DNA of 64,000 nucleotides from JAAZGD01 sp964383845 (GTDB lineage Bacteria; Bacillota; Clostridia; Peptostreptococcales; Anaerovoracaceae). The DNA lies in contig CAYLIF010000005.1 of NCBI GenBank assembly GCA_964383845.1, positions 1-64,000 of the forward strand. Reading direction: 5' to 3'. The notes below the pieces were generated by a model. That model was not told where the DNA came from, searched no databases, and saw nothing but the letters and a program-made list of their open reading frames with translations. Positions 17,085-25,476 of the stretch are shown piece by piece (within the stretch, counting starts at the first letter, position 1; every line of letters begins with the position of its first letter). The position numbers and the translations under genes were made by a program.

Positions 17085-18323
17085 ATGACCAGCCCAATTG
17101 TAAAAAACTCAAACAAAAAACTATCCCAAGAATCAAGATGGGGAAAAGTTACAGGGATTTTATTCCTTGCTTTTATTGGATTGCTTATGGTAATTCTTTT
17201 GCTATCAGGCTTTCCTAGAGACTTCCTAACTATCTATAGAAATACTGTGCCTCAAGGAACTCCTGTGCTCCAAAGGGTTGAACAGGCTATAGATATTTTC
17301 GAAAATCTGCTTTTAGAAGATGTGCCTGCCCATGATTTTTTTATTGAAGTTTATGGTGGAAACCAAAAGATTTTGGGAAAGAAAACCTTACCTGATCCCA
17401 ATTACAGTTACCTATTTTTAACGGAATCAGGCCAGATAACCTATCAAATACCTGAAAGGGATTTAACCAAGGAAGCAAAGAAAATTATTGAATTACAAGC
17501 TGCTTTGAAAAAAGAAGATTTGCCCTTCTTGTGGGTTTTGGCTCCCTTCCGCCTCCTTGATGAAACAAAAGTTACACCCATTACCTTTGATTATGGGGAT
17601 GAAAACTCAGACGCCTTTCTAGAGCAGCTAAAGAATCATAGGGTTAACAACCTTGATTTAAGGATTCCCTTTCGAAATTATTTGAAGGAAGGCCTTACTC
17701 AAGAGGATCTGTTTTACAATACCGACCACCATTGGACAATACCAGCAGCTTTAAAAGCCACAGGGGTAATTGCAAAAACACTAGATGAACACTTTGATTT
17801 TTCCATAGGCGACAAAATATATAATGAAAATAACTATATTTTTCAGACCCAGAAAGATTCATTTATTGGTTCTATGGGAAGAAGAGTTGGTCTTCTATAT
17901 GGTGGAAAGGACGACTTCACCCTTGTTCTACCTAAGTTCTCAACTGACATTCAGCTTTGGGAAACTGATTATGGGGTCACTACCGATTCCAGAGGGCCAT
18001 TTAATGAGTCAGTTCTGGTAAAAGAGAATTTAGAAGACCCAGAACTTACTGCTAATCGTTACGCAGCCTACCACGGAGATAATGAGGAACTTGTATTTAT
18101 TAATCACCGTATCCACCAAGGTAAAATACTTATTATAAAGGATTCCTTTGGTGTCCCAATATATTCATTTTTATCCTTAGGTGTTCACGAGGTTAGGGCT
18201 TTGGACCCTAGATTGTTTAAAGGTTCGATTTTGGAATATGCTAAAGAATATCAACCCCAAGTAGTTATCTTCCTATATAATGTGGATAGCTTAAATCCTA
18301 ATATGTTTCAATGGAAATTATAA
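17085..18323 (+). CDS. DHHW family (AlgJ/AlgX-like) SGNH-type acetyltransferase partner
   Basis: 412 residues. One N-terminal membrane helix at about 22-42 anchors an extracellular domain. The signature TDHHW is at residues 213-217, and a later IIKDSFG segment supplies the candidate catalytic serine; together they match the SGNH/AlgX-fold acetyltransferases. The protein probably moves the acetyl group delivered by the MBOAT partner to a surface polymer. The ATG has GGGAGG 7 nt upstream. The two-gene pair is complete; the polymer is unknown. Confidence 0.85.
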   Translation: MTSPIVKNSNKKLSQESRWGKVTGILFLAFIGLLMVILLLSGFPRDFLTIYRNTVPQGTPVLQRVEQAIDIFENLLLEDVPAHDFFIEVYGGNQKILGKKTLPDPNYSYLFLTESGQITYQIPERDLTKEAKKIIELQAALKKEDLPFLWVLAPFRLLDETKVTPITFDYGDENSDAFLEQLKNHRVNNLDLRIPFRNYLKEGLTQEDLFYNTDHHWTIPAALKATGVIAKTLDEHFDFSIGDKIYNENNYIFQTQKDSFIGSMGRRVGLLYGGKDDFTLVLPKFSTDIQLWETDYGVTTDSRGPFNESVLVKENLEDPELTANRYAAYHGDNEELVFINHRIHQGKILIIKDSFGVPIYSFLSLGVHEVRALDPRLFKGSILEYAKEYQPQVVIFLYNVDSLNPNMFQWKL

Positions 18324-18376
18324 CTCATTAATTACATTGCTTTTTAAAGGAAAATAAGAATTGCCATAAATAGCTC

Positions 18377-18405
18377 TTGAAATCATTCTGCATTTATTGT
18401 AATAT
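18377..18405 (+). promoter_or_regulatory. Promoter of tRNA-Ala
   Basis: TTGAAA (18377-18382) and TAATAT (18400-18405) with a 17-bp spacer, 30 bp ahead of the tRNA gene. The 18324-18376 stretch before it holds no clear terminator for the DHHW gene. Confidence 0.6.
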
Positions 18406-18434
18406 CAAGTAGTCGCGAATTGTTTTGCCTTTAT

Positions 18435-18510
18435 GGGCCTATGGCGCAGCTGGGAGCGCGCTTGACTGGCAGTCAAGAGGTCAGGAGTTCGATCCTCCTT
18501 AGGTCCACCA
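18435..18510 (+). tRNA. tRNA-Ala (anticodon GGC)
   Basis: 76 nt including an encoded CCA end. The acceptor stem GGGCCTA pairs with TAGGTCC and contains the G3-U70 pair that marks tRNA-Ala. The anticodon stem CTTGA/TCAAG encloses CTGGCAG, giving anticodon GGC, which reads GCC and GCU codons. The T loop GTTCGATCC is normal. It stands alone with its own promoter and terminator. Confidence 0.96.
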
Positions 18511-18513
18511 CAT

Positions 18514-18551
18514 AAGAGATAACAGTGAAATATCTGTTATCTCTTTTTTTA
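18514..18551 (+). terminator. Intrinsic terminator after tRNA-Ala
   Basis: A 12-bp perfect stem AAGAGATAACAG (18514-18525) / CTGTTATCTCTT (18534-18545) with an 8-nt loop, running straight into a T-tract. Confidence 0.9.
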
Positions 18552-18591
18552 TTCTAAAGGCAAGTAAAATGTTGCCCACGGATAGTTAAAT

Positions 18592-18620
18592 TTGCCTATA
18601 AAGCCACTTTAATGTAAAAT
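18592..18620 (+). promoter_or_regulatory. Promoter of the DsrE-like gene
   Basis: TTGCCT (18592-18597) and TAAAAT (18615-18620), 17 bp apart, about 47 bp ahead of the ATG. The -35 is a partial match. Confidence 0.5.
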
Positions 18621-18666
18621 AACTTTAAATGATGACTATTTAGCGAGAGGTAATAGGAGGTTATGT

Positions 18667-19011
18667 ATGAAATGTGACAAATTGGCAATATTATGGGTTA
18701 GTGGTGATAGAGATGCGGCGTTAAATATGGTCTTGATGTACACCCTTAAATCAAACTCTGAAAAATGGTGGAAAGAATGTAAATTAATATCCTGGGGCCC
18801 TTCAAATAAGCTGATAGCAGAGGACCCTGATGTGAGACTTATGCTTACTCAAATTATGGATACCGGAGTAAAGGTTGAAGCCTGTAAAAGGTGCGCAGAA
18901 GGATACGGTATTGAGGACGCTTTGGAAACAATGGGCGTAGAAATAAAGTTAATGGGGGAACCATTTACTCAGTATTTACAAGACCCAAGTTGGAGAGTTA
19001 TATCAATTTAA
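18667..19011 (+). CDS. DsrE/DsrF-like sulfur-relay family protein
   Basis: 114 residues, the size of single-domain DsrE/DsrF/TusD relatives. It starts with a hydrophobic strand (LAILWVSGD) and has the EACKRCAEGYG segment at about residues 71-81, a cysteine position seen in many family members that bind or carry sulfur. The ATG at 18667 follows a strong AGGAGG site. It has its own promoter and terminator and no partner gene, so a specific sulfur pathway cannot be assigned. Confidence 0.75.
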   Translation: MKCDKLAILWVSGDRDAALNMVLMYTLKSNSEKWWKECKLISWGPSNKLIAEDPDVRLMLTQIMDTGVKVEACKRCAEGYGIEDALETMGVEIKLMGEPFTQYLQDPSWRVISI

Positions 19012-19060
19012 TTCAGCAGATTTAACAAGATATCAACTAGATGGCGAAATAAAGACCTAG

Positions 19061-19096
19061 CAAAACCCCCTAAATTTAATTAGGGGGTTTTGGGTT
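19061..19096 (+). terminator. Terminator after the DsrE-like gene
   Basis: Stem CAAAACCCCCTAA / TTAGGGGGTTTTG around a short AT loop, ending in a T-run on the plus strand. The reverse direction lacks a T-tract, so it mainly serves the plus-strand gene. Confidence 0.85.
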
Positions 19097-19141
19097 TTCT
19101 TTTAAAATTATTTCACCATATTAAAATGATTTTATTTGCTC

Positions 19142-19969
19142 CTAAATTGTCTCTAAATATTCAGCTGCAGGTACAAATAGTTCATCAGGATAAAGTTCCA
19201 TTGTTCCTTTATCACTAGATGAAGCAATATCAGGATTAATAGGAACCTTTGCCAATACTTTGATTCCAAAATCCTCGGCAACTTCTTCTATGTGGCTTTC
19301 TCCAAAAACATTGTAGTCTTTATTGCTATCAGGGCAAGTGAAATATGACATGTTTTCAATAATTCCAAGTATTGGAACATCCATCATCTTAGCCATTTGC
19401 ACAGCCTTTGCAACAATCATAGACACTAGCTCTTGAGGTGATGTAACAACAATTATTCCATCAACTGGTAAGGATTGGAAGACTGTTAAGGCAACATCCC
19501 CTGTCCCAGGTGGCATATCTATGAACATGTAATCTACATCTTCCCAAATAACATCAGTCCAGAATTGCTTAATAGCCCCACCGATCAATGGACCTCTCCA
19601 TATCACAGGATCAGTAACATTTTCTAACAGTAAATTTATAGACATCACCTGAATACCAGTTTTGGTAATGGCTGGCATAATCTTACCTTCACTCTCAGTG
19701 GCTTTTTCAGTAATTCCAAAAGCTTTGGGTATGGATGGGCCTGTAACATCTGCATCAAGAATAGCAGTTCGATGACCTCTTCTACTCATAGTAACTGCCA
19801 TCATGGAAGTAACCATGGATTTACCAACACCACCTTTTCCACTAATGATTCCGATTACTTTTTTGACTTTGCTTCGATCATCTAGTTTTTCTCGAAAGTC
19901 AAATTCTTCTTCTCTTTCACTACATTCTTCTGCGCATCCACTACATTGATTATTGCAACTATCACTCAT
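19142..19969 (-). CDS. Mrp/ApbC-type P-loop ATPase, Fe-S cluster carrier
   Basis: 275 residues from ATG 19969. It begins with a Cys cluster (C5, C9, C12, C16) as in NBP35-like Mrp proteins, then a deviant Walker A SGKGGVGKS at 43-51. DADVTGPS and the IDMPPGTGD switch segment follow, with ISYFTCPDS-like C-terminal cysteine residues (one Cys in MSYFTCPD). Mrp proteins bind and transfer [4Fe-4S] clusters. A longer reading to 20032 would overlap the promoter at 20012-20039, so the shorter start is right; AAAGGAG lies 11 nt upstream. Confidence 0.9.
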   Translation of the reverse strand: MSDSCNNQCSGCAEECSEREEEFDFREKLDDRSKVKKVIGIISGKGGVGKSMVTSMMAVTMSRRGHRTAILDADVTGPSIPKAFGITEKATESEGKIMPAITKTGIQVMSINLLLENVTDPVIWRGPLIGGAIKQFWTDVIWEDVDYMFIDMPPGTGDVALTVFQSLPVDGIIVVTSPQELVSMIVAKAVQMAKMMDVPILGIIENMSYFTCPDSNKDYNVFGESHIEEVAEDFGIKVLAKVPINPDIASSSDKGTMELYPDELFVPAAEYLETI

Positions 19970-20011
19970 TATATTATTATCTCCTTTTTTAAATATTTTA
20001 AACGTAGTATT

Positions 20012-20039
20012 ATTATATCTCAAAATCAACATATGTCAA
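20012..20039 (-). promoter_or_regulatory. Promoter of the Mrp gene
   Basis: TTGACA (20034-20039) and TATAAT (20012-20017), both perfect, 16 bp apart on the minus strand. They lie between the HerA-like gene and the Mrp gene. Confidence 0.8.
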
Positions 20040-20066
20040 ATACTCAAGGTCTTTTAACCTTTATTT

Positions 20067-21626
20067 CTAGCGCTTTAAACTACCTAAAATTCCTCTTACT
20101 AGATGGCGGCTAATTTCTCTTCCAATAGTAGTCATTGCCGAATCGATAGTTCTTTCAGCTGTAGACTTGCTGGAATAAGTTTTTGCTACTTTTTCGGTTT
20201 TCTTTGCTTTAACAGGTCTTTCAGAGTTATTCATCTCCTTGGCCAACTCTTTAGCCCTCGCCTCTATTTGAGCATTAACTTCCTCAGGAGATAACAACTT
20301 AGGTTCTTCCTTTGATGGCTCCTGGGCTGGACCAAGGGGAATTATCACTTGGGCTAATTTTTCATATGCGCTTTCTCTATCTAGGATTTCTTGATATTTC
20401 TTTCGCAAAGGGTCATTTTGTAGAAGATATACTCGAGTTTGATCATCCATTGCATCAATGCTGCTCTCGGGAGGTAATATCATGGCTTTTTCTACCATCT
20501 TGGGAACCCCATCTTCTCCTAAAAATGAAACCAAAGCTTCTCCTGTGGCCAACTCTTGTAAGGCTTCCTCTGTGCTAAAAAGCGGATTTGCTCTAAAAGA
20601 ATTAGCAACTCCCTTAATGGCTCTTTGCTCATATGGGGTAAATGCTCTAAGGGCATGTTGTATTTTATTGCCAACCTGGGCAAGGACAGATTCAGGTATA
20701 TCTGTAGGCACTTGGGTCATAAAATATATTCCTACACCTTTTGACCTTATTAAACGAATGACTTGTTCCATTTTTTGAAGCAATGCCTTGGGAGCTTCAG
20801 AAAATAATAGGTGGGCTTCGTCAAAAAAGAACACCATTTTTGGCTGTTCCATATCTCCTTCTTCTGGCAATCTTTCATATATCTCAGATAGCATCCATAA
20901 CATAAAGGTGGAATATAATAAGGGCGATTGAAACAGAGATACTCCATGTAAGATGTTAATATACCCTCTTCCATCTCCATCCTTCACCATCCAATCCATG
21001 ATATCTAAGGATGGCTCACCAAAAAATTGGTTGCCCCCTTGATCTTCTAAAACAAGAAGCGCCCTTTGAATAGCCCCAATGGATTGAATTGATACATTTC
21101 CGTACTTTGATGTGAATTGAGAAGCATTATCCCCTACCCATTGGACCATAGCTCTCAAATCCTTTAAGTCGAGAAGTAATAATCCTTTGTCATCAGCTAC
21201 TCTAAACACTATACTAAAAACTCCGGTCTGTGTTTCGTTAAGGTTTAATAACCTGGCTAACATATCAGGTCCCATTTCAGAGATAGTTGCCCTTGTTGCA
21301 ATACCCTTTTCTCCAAATACGTCAAAAAATCTTACTGGATATGACTTGGGTTCAAAACCTGTAACCCCTAGACTCTCCACTCGATTTCTAATGTTATCAT
21401 TTAGCTCTCCTTTTAGACCAAGGCCTGATACATCACCTTTAATGTCTGCCATAAAAACGGGAATTCCCCTAGCACTGAAAGCTTCCGCAAGAACTTTTGA
21501 TGTAACAGTTTTGCCTGTTCCGGTGGCCCCAGCAATAAGTCCATGCCGATTGGCCATTTTTAGATATAAGTATATTGCTTCCGATGACTTTCCAACCCAT
21601 ATGTTTTTTTCATTTTGCCCTTCCAT
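20067..21626 (-). CDS. HerA-like ATPase (DUF853 family)
   Basis: 519 residues. Walker A GATGTGKT is at residues 33-40 and a Walker B-like MVFFFDEAHLLF follows in the middle of the protein, with a later FMTQVPTDIPESVLAQVGNKIQHALR segment typical of the DUF853/YjgR relatives of HerA and FtsK. The C-terminal 100 residues are charged. Members are predicted hexameric DNA or protein translocases, but no role is established. ATG 21626 has AAAGGAGG upstream. It is 23 bp after feoB and likely co-transcribed with it. Confidence 0.85.
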   Translation of the reverse strand: MEGQNEKNIWVGKSSEAIYLYLKMANRHGLIAGATGTGKTVTSKVLAEAFSARGIPVFMADIKGDVSGLGLKGELNDNIRNRVESLGVTGFEPKSYPVRFFDVFGEKGIATRATISEMGPDMLARLLNLNETQTGVFSIVFRVADDKGLLLLDLKDLRAMVQWVGDNASQFTSKYGNVSIQSIGAIQRALLVLEDQGGNQFFGEPSLDIMDWMVKDGDGRGYINILHGVSLFQSPLLYSTFMLWMLSEIYERLPEEGDMEQPKMVFFFDEAHLLFSEAPKALLQKMEQVIRLIRSKGVGIYFMTQVPTDIPESVLAQVGNKIQHALRAFTPYEQRAIKGVANSFRANPLFSTEEALQELATGEALVSFLGEDGVPKMVEKAMILPPESSIDAMDDQTRVYLLQNDPLRKKYQEILDRESAYEKLAQVIIPLGPAQEPSKEEPKLLSPEEVNAQIEARAKELAKEMNNSERPVKAKKTEKVAKTYSSKSTAERTIDSAMTTIGREISRHLVRGILGSLKR

Positions 21627-21649
21627 ACTTCATGTCCTCCTTTGACCCA

Positions 21650-23674
21650 CTAGATAAACAAAGACCCAATATTGTAGATTATAAATGCAACAATCCAGGC
21701 CACAACACATTGGAACAAAACAACTAATAATGCATACCCCCAGCCTCCCATTTCTCTCTTTATGGCTGCTAAGGTTGCTACGCAAGGCATATACAAGAGG
21801 CAGAAAACCAAGAATGAGAAAGCTGATAATGGTGTAAATATTTGAGTAAGCATTGCAGTTAGAGAAACCCCTCCACTGGCACCCACCAGAACCGCCATAG
21901 TACTAACAACTGCTTCTTTAGCTGAAAGACCCGTTATCAAGGCTGTGGCAGCACGCCATTCGCCAAATCCCAATGGTGCAAAAATTGGGGCAGCAGCTCT
22001 TCCAAAAAAAGCCAGCATGCTATCTTCACTAGAAGCTACCATGTTAAGTCCGAAATCAAAGCTTTGCAAAAACCAGATAACTATTGTGGCTACCAGAATG
22101 ACTGTAAATGCCTTCTTGATAAAGCCTTTCACATTTTCCCACATTCTAAGCATTACGCTTTTTGGAGATGGAACCCGATATGAAGGAAGGACCATAACAA
22201 AGGGCACAGGGTCCCCTTTATAAATGGTTCTTTTAAAAATAAATGCAATAGTTATAGCTACAATAACTCCGGTTAGATATATACCTATTAGAACTAGCGC
22301 CCTTGATTCTTTGAAAAATGCTGCCGTAAACATAGCATATATGGGGAGTTTGGCGCTACATGACATAAATGGAATCAACACAATGGTTAAATGCCTGTCT
22401 CTCTTGCTGGGAAGGGATCTAGTAGCCATTATGGCTGGGACTGAGCATCCGAAGCCTATGAGCATTGGTATTATACTACGGCCCGAAAGACCTAATTTTC
22501 TTAGAAGTTTGTCTAAAACAAAAGCCACCCTAGGCATATAGCCAGAGTCTTCCAATATAGAAAGGAAGAAAAATAGCACGGCTATAATGGGTAAAAAAGA
22601 AAGAACGCTTCCCACTCCCGCTGATATTCCGCCGATAAGCAAACCTTGAAGTGCTGGACTAGCATTGCCAGCTATCAACGCCTGTTCAAGGTTATCTATA
22701 AGAATTCCTATTCCAACGCCTAGCCAGTCAGCTAAAAAGCTTCCAATGGAATTAAAAGTTGCATAAAAAACCAGGGCCATAATGACCAAAAAAATAGGAA
22801 TAGCAAAATACTTATGGGTCAAGATTTTATCTATCTTGTAGGTACGTTCTTGCTCAACAGTTGACAGCAAAGGCTTTTGTATAACATGGGCAGATAAGTT
22901 TTCAATGAACTCATATCTCATATCCGCTACAGCTGCTTCCCTATCTGTGTTGGTATGATCTTCCATATCTTCTACAATATGCTTGATAATCTCTAAATCG
23001 GCTTCACTAAGCTTTAATGCTTTTTCTAAAACATCATCTCCTTCTACAAGGCGGGTTGCCGAAAAGCGAAGAGGTAATCCTGCGGCACATGCATGGTCTG
23101 ATATAATATGAAGCACTGCATGAATTGCATTATGCACATGGCCTGCACAGAAATCTAGTTTTTGAGGGACTTGTTGGTTCTTAACAGCCTCTAAAGCATA
23201 GTGGACCAAATCGTGAGTCCCTTGATTTTTACTTGCAGAAATGGGAATAACTGGAATGGTTAGTTCCTCAGATAGCATTTGTAGATCTATTTCAATTTGA
23301 TTGTTTTTAATCTCATCCATCATATTTAGGGCCAACACCATAGGAATCTCTAATTCCATTAGCTGAAGGGTAAGATAAAGACTTCTCTCTATACTAGTAG
23401 CATCAACAATATTTATTATTACATCTGGCCAGCCTGAAAGAAGTATTTCCCTATTTGACAGATCATCAGCTGAGTAGGTGGATAATGAATAAAGGCCTGG
23501 AAATTCCATGATATTTACATGGTCATGTCGCTTGACATAGCCCTCCTTGGCATTCCACGAGCTCTTATGCAAAAGGCCACCTGTTAGATGATTAAACAGT
23601 GTGGTTGATCCTACGTTAGGGTTTCCTACCAAGGCAATATTTATTGATTTCTGTCTTTTCCTACTTATCTCCAT
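21650..23674 (-). CDS. feoB: FeoB-type ferrous iron transporter with degenerate GTPase domain
   Basis: 674 residues. The membrane half has clear FeoB motifs: GFGCSVPAIMATRSL, PFMSCSAKLPIYA and GLSAKEAVVSTMA. The N-terminal G domain is unusual. G1 reads GNPNVGST (17-24) with Ser at the position of the invariant P-loop Lys, G2 lacks a clear switch threonine, and G3 is EFPG (57-60) rather than DxPG. G4 NMMD (117-120) and an SASK G5 are kept. Ferrous iron uptake is the family role; GTP-dependent gating may be lost or altered. ATG 23674 overlaps feoA by 14 bp. Confidence 0.88.
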   Translation of the reverse strand: MEISRKRQKSINIALVGNPNVGSTTLFNHLTGGLLHKSSWNAKEGYVKRHDHVNIMEFPGLYSLSTYSADDLSNREILLSGWPDVIINIVDATSIERSLYLTLQLMELEIPMVLALNMMDEIKNNQIEIDLQMLSEELTIPVIPISASKNQGTHDLVHYALEAVKNQQVPQKLDFCAGHVHNAIHAVLHIISDHACAAGLPLRFSATRLVEGDDVLEKALKLSEADLEIIKHIVEDMEDHTNTDREAAVADMRYEFIENLSAHVIQKPLLSTVEQERTYKIDKILTHKYFAIPIFLVIMALVFYATFNSIGSFLADWLGVGIGILIDNLEQALIAGNASPALQGLLIGGISAGVGSVLSFLPIIAVLFFFLSILEDSGYMPRVAFVLDKLLRKLGLSGRSIIPMLIGFGCSVPAIMATRSLPSKRDRHLTIVLIPFMSCSAKLPIYAMFTAAFFKESRALVLIGIYLTGVIVAITIAFIFKRTIYKGDPVPFVMVLPSYRVPSPKSVMLRMWENVKGFIKKAFTVILVATIVIWFLQSFDFGLNMVASSEDSMLAFFGRAAAPIFAPLGFGEWRAATALITGLSAKEAVVSTMAVLVGASGGVSLTAMLTQIFTPLSAFSFLVFCLLYMPCVATLAAIKREMGGWGYALLVVLFQCVVAWIVAFIIYNIGSLFI

Positions 23675-24056
23675 CCTTGTTCCCTTCTCTTAGGCCACAT
23701 GGACCTTGTCTTCCTCGTCGATTTCTATGACGGTCTTCTATTTTACACGCCTTGTCAGTTCCTGGACACTTGTTCTTGGTGCCAAAATAACAGTTACCAC
23801 AGTGGCTACATTCAAAGTAAAAAACTTCGATAGCCTTTGCTTCACTCTTTCTAAGTGTTAATTCATACCCCCTTATATACAGCTCTATGGGATCACCTAA
23901 AGGCGCTATTCTTCTAACCATTATAGGTGTGTATGGGGTTAAGCCTAAATCTAAAAGGCGGCGACGCAATGCGCCCTCACCACCAACTGTTTTGATAACA
24001 GCTCTTTTGCCTACCGCTAATTGGTCTAACGTTAATATTCTTTGTCCACCTGCCAT
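23661..24056 (-). CDS. feoA: FeoA domain protein with C-terminal cysteine-rich tail
   Basis: 131 residues. The FeoA SH3-like domain fills about 8-78 (LLDLGLTPYTPIMVRRIAP, LGDPIELYIRGYELTLRK). A tail of about 50 residues follows with six cysteines (C83, C86, C89, C97, C104, C120) and many basic residues; plain FeoA proteins are about 75-80 residues. The tail could bind a metal or Fe-S cluster and take the place of FeoC, but that is inference. ATG 24056 has AAAGGAG upstream. A TATAAT box lies about 30 bp ahead. It is the first gene of feoA-feoB-DUF853. Confidence 0.85.
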   Translation of the reverse strand: MAGGQRILTLDQLAVGKRAVIKTVGGEGALRRRLLDLGLTPYTPIMVRRIAPLGDPIELYIRGYELTLRKSEAKAIEVFYFECSHCGNCYFGTKNKCPGTDKACKIEDRHRNRRGRQGPCGLREGNKDGDK

Positions 24057-24192
24057 TTTAAAACTCTCCTTTTTTAACTATTATATTATACCCTACCTAT
24101 GAGTAGTAAACCACCTTAAATACTACAAACACTCCCTATTTTATCTACCTAAAGATTAACAAGTTGGCCATTAATTTTGACCCTTCAGTTTC

Positions 24193-24221
24193 TTGAAATC
24201 ACAAGACCCCCATGATAATAT
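24193..24221 (+). promoter_or_regulatory. Promoter of the methyltransferase/exporter operon
   Basis: TTGAAA (24193-24198) and TAATAT (24216-24221) with a 17-bp spacer, 60 bp ahead of the ATG at 24281. The reading frame that begins at 24212 starts inside this promoter and is therefore not the true N-terminus. Confidence 0.65.
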
Positions 24222-24280
24222 TGATTGAAACAGATGCTAATTATATCCATTTATCGAAAATACACTTAGGAGGTGATTTA

Positions 24281-25465
24281 ATGATTTTCGATTTTGATAA
24301 GGAAGATGTAAAGAAATATCTGGAGCGAATAGCTGATGTTCCATTTAAGGTTCAACTTTTAGATGAAGGAGAATTTTCCATTGGAGATGGTGAACCCTTG
24401 TTTACCATGAAAATAAACAAACCCATACTTAAAAGAGATCTCCTACGTAGCACTTCTCTTGCCTTAGGGGAAGCCTATATGGATCGAGGAATTGAGGTTG
24501 AAGGAGATTTATTCGCTGCTCTGAATATTGCCCTTAGCCAAATCCCTAATTTTTCCACTGATTCTAGCGCATTGAAAAAAATAATTCAAAGTTCTACCAG
24601 CCAAAGAAATCAAAAAAAAGAGGTTAGCTCACACTATGATCTTGGAAATGATTTTTATAAATTATGGCTCGGAAAAACTATGAATTATTCATGTGGATAT
24701 TTCAGAACAGAGGAAGATAGTCTTGATGAAGCACAAGCCAATAAAATTGACCATATTTTGCGCAAGCTAAATTTAAAAGAAGGAATGAACCTTTTAGATA
24801 TTGGTTGTGGTTGGGGAGATTTGCTTGTTGAAGCCGCCAAAAAATATAAAATTCGGGGCTTGGGAATTACTTTGAGTGAAGAACAAGCAAGGAAATTTCA
24901 GCTATCCATAGAGGAAGAGGGTCTCCAAGACTTATTGGAAGTTAAATTGATGGATTACAGAAAACTAAAAACCAGCAAAATGTCTTTTGATAGGGTAGTT
25001 AGCATTGGAATGATTGAACATGTGGGCCGCGACAACTATGAATTATTCTTCCAGAATGTTAATTCAGTATTGAAAGAGAAAGGGATTTTCCTTCTTCACT
25101 ATATTAGCGCTCTCAAAGAACATCCAGGTGATCCATGGATTAAAAAGTATATTTTTCCTGGAGGCACGATCCCTAGCTTAAGAGAAATCCTTTTTATCTG
25201 TGGAGACTTAAACTATTACACACTTGATGTAGAAAGTTTACGACGGCATTACGTAAAAACCCTTCTATGTTGGTATGAAAATTTTTTAAACTCTATGGAT
25301 CAAATCAGCAATATGTTTGATGATAGATTTATAAGAATGTGGGAACTTTATCTAAACTCATGTGCCGCTTCCTTTAATAATGGTGTTATTGATTTACATC
25401 AAATCATTTTATCCAAGGGTCCAAAAAATGACACCCCACTAACAAGAGATTACCTCTATCCTTAG
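24281..25465 (+). CDS. Cyclopropane-fatty-acyl-phospholipid synthase family methyltransferase
   Basis: 394 residues from ATG 24281, which follows an ideal TTAGGAGGTGA site. The family segments HYDLGNDFY (118-126) and YSCGYF (137-141) are present. The SAM-binding motif LLDIGCGWGD is at 171-180 and MIEHVG at 244-249. These enzymes transfer a methylene or methyl group from SAM to unsaturated acyl chains of membrane lipids. It is followed 11 bp later by an ABC exporter, an unusual partner. It may modify membrane lipid, or the exporter's cargo; the latter is inference. Confidence 0.88.
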   Translation: MIFDFDKEDVKKYLERIADVPFKVQLLDEGEFSIGDGEPLFTMKINKPILKRDLLRSTSLALGEAYMDRGIEVEGDLFAALNIALSQIPNFSTDSSALKKIIQSSTSQRNQKKEVSSHYDLGNDFYKLWLGKTMNYSCGYFRTEEDSLDEAQANKIDHILRKLNLKEGMNLLDIGCGWGDLLVEAAKKYKIRGLGITLSEEQARKFQLSIEEEGLQDLLEVKLMDYRKLKTSKMSFDRVVSIGMIEHVGRDNYELFFQNVNSVLKEKGIFLLHYISALKEHPGDPWIKKYIFPGGTIPSLREILFICGDLNYYTLDVESLRRHYVKTLLCWYENFLNSMDQISNMFDDRFIRMWELYLNSCAASFNNGVIDLHQIILSKGPKNDTPLTRDYLYP

Positions 25466-25476
25466 GAGATTAGAAA

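Noticed and set aside
24057..24192. Fur or IdeR box ahead of feoA
   Set aside because: A TATAAT box is visible, but no convincing Fur-type or IdeR-type palindrome was found; the CTAC/GTAG repeat is too short to claim.
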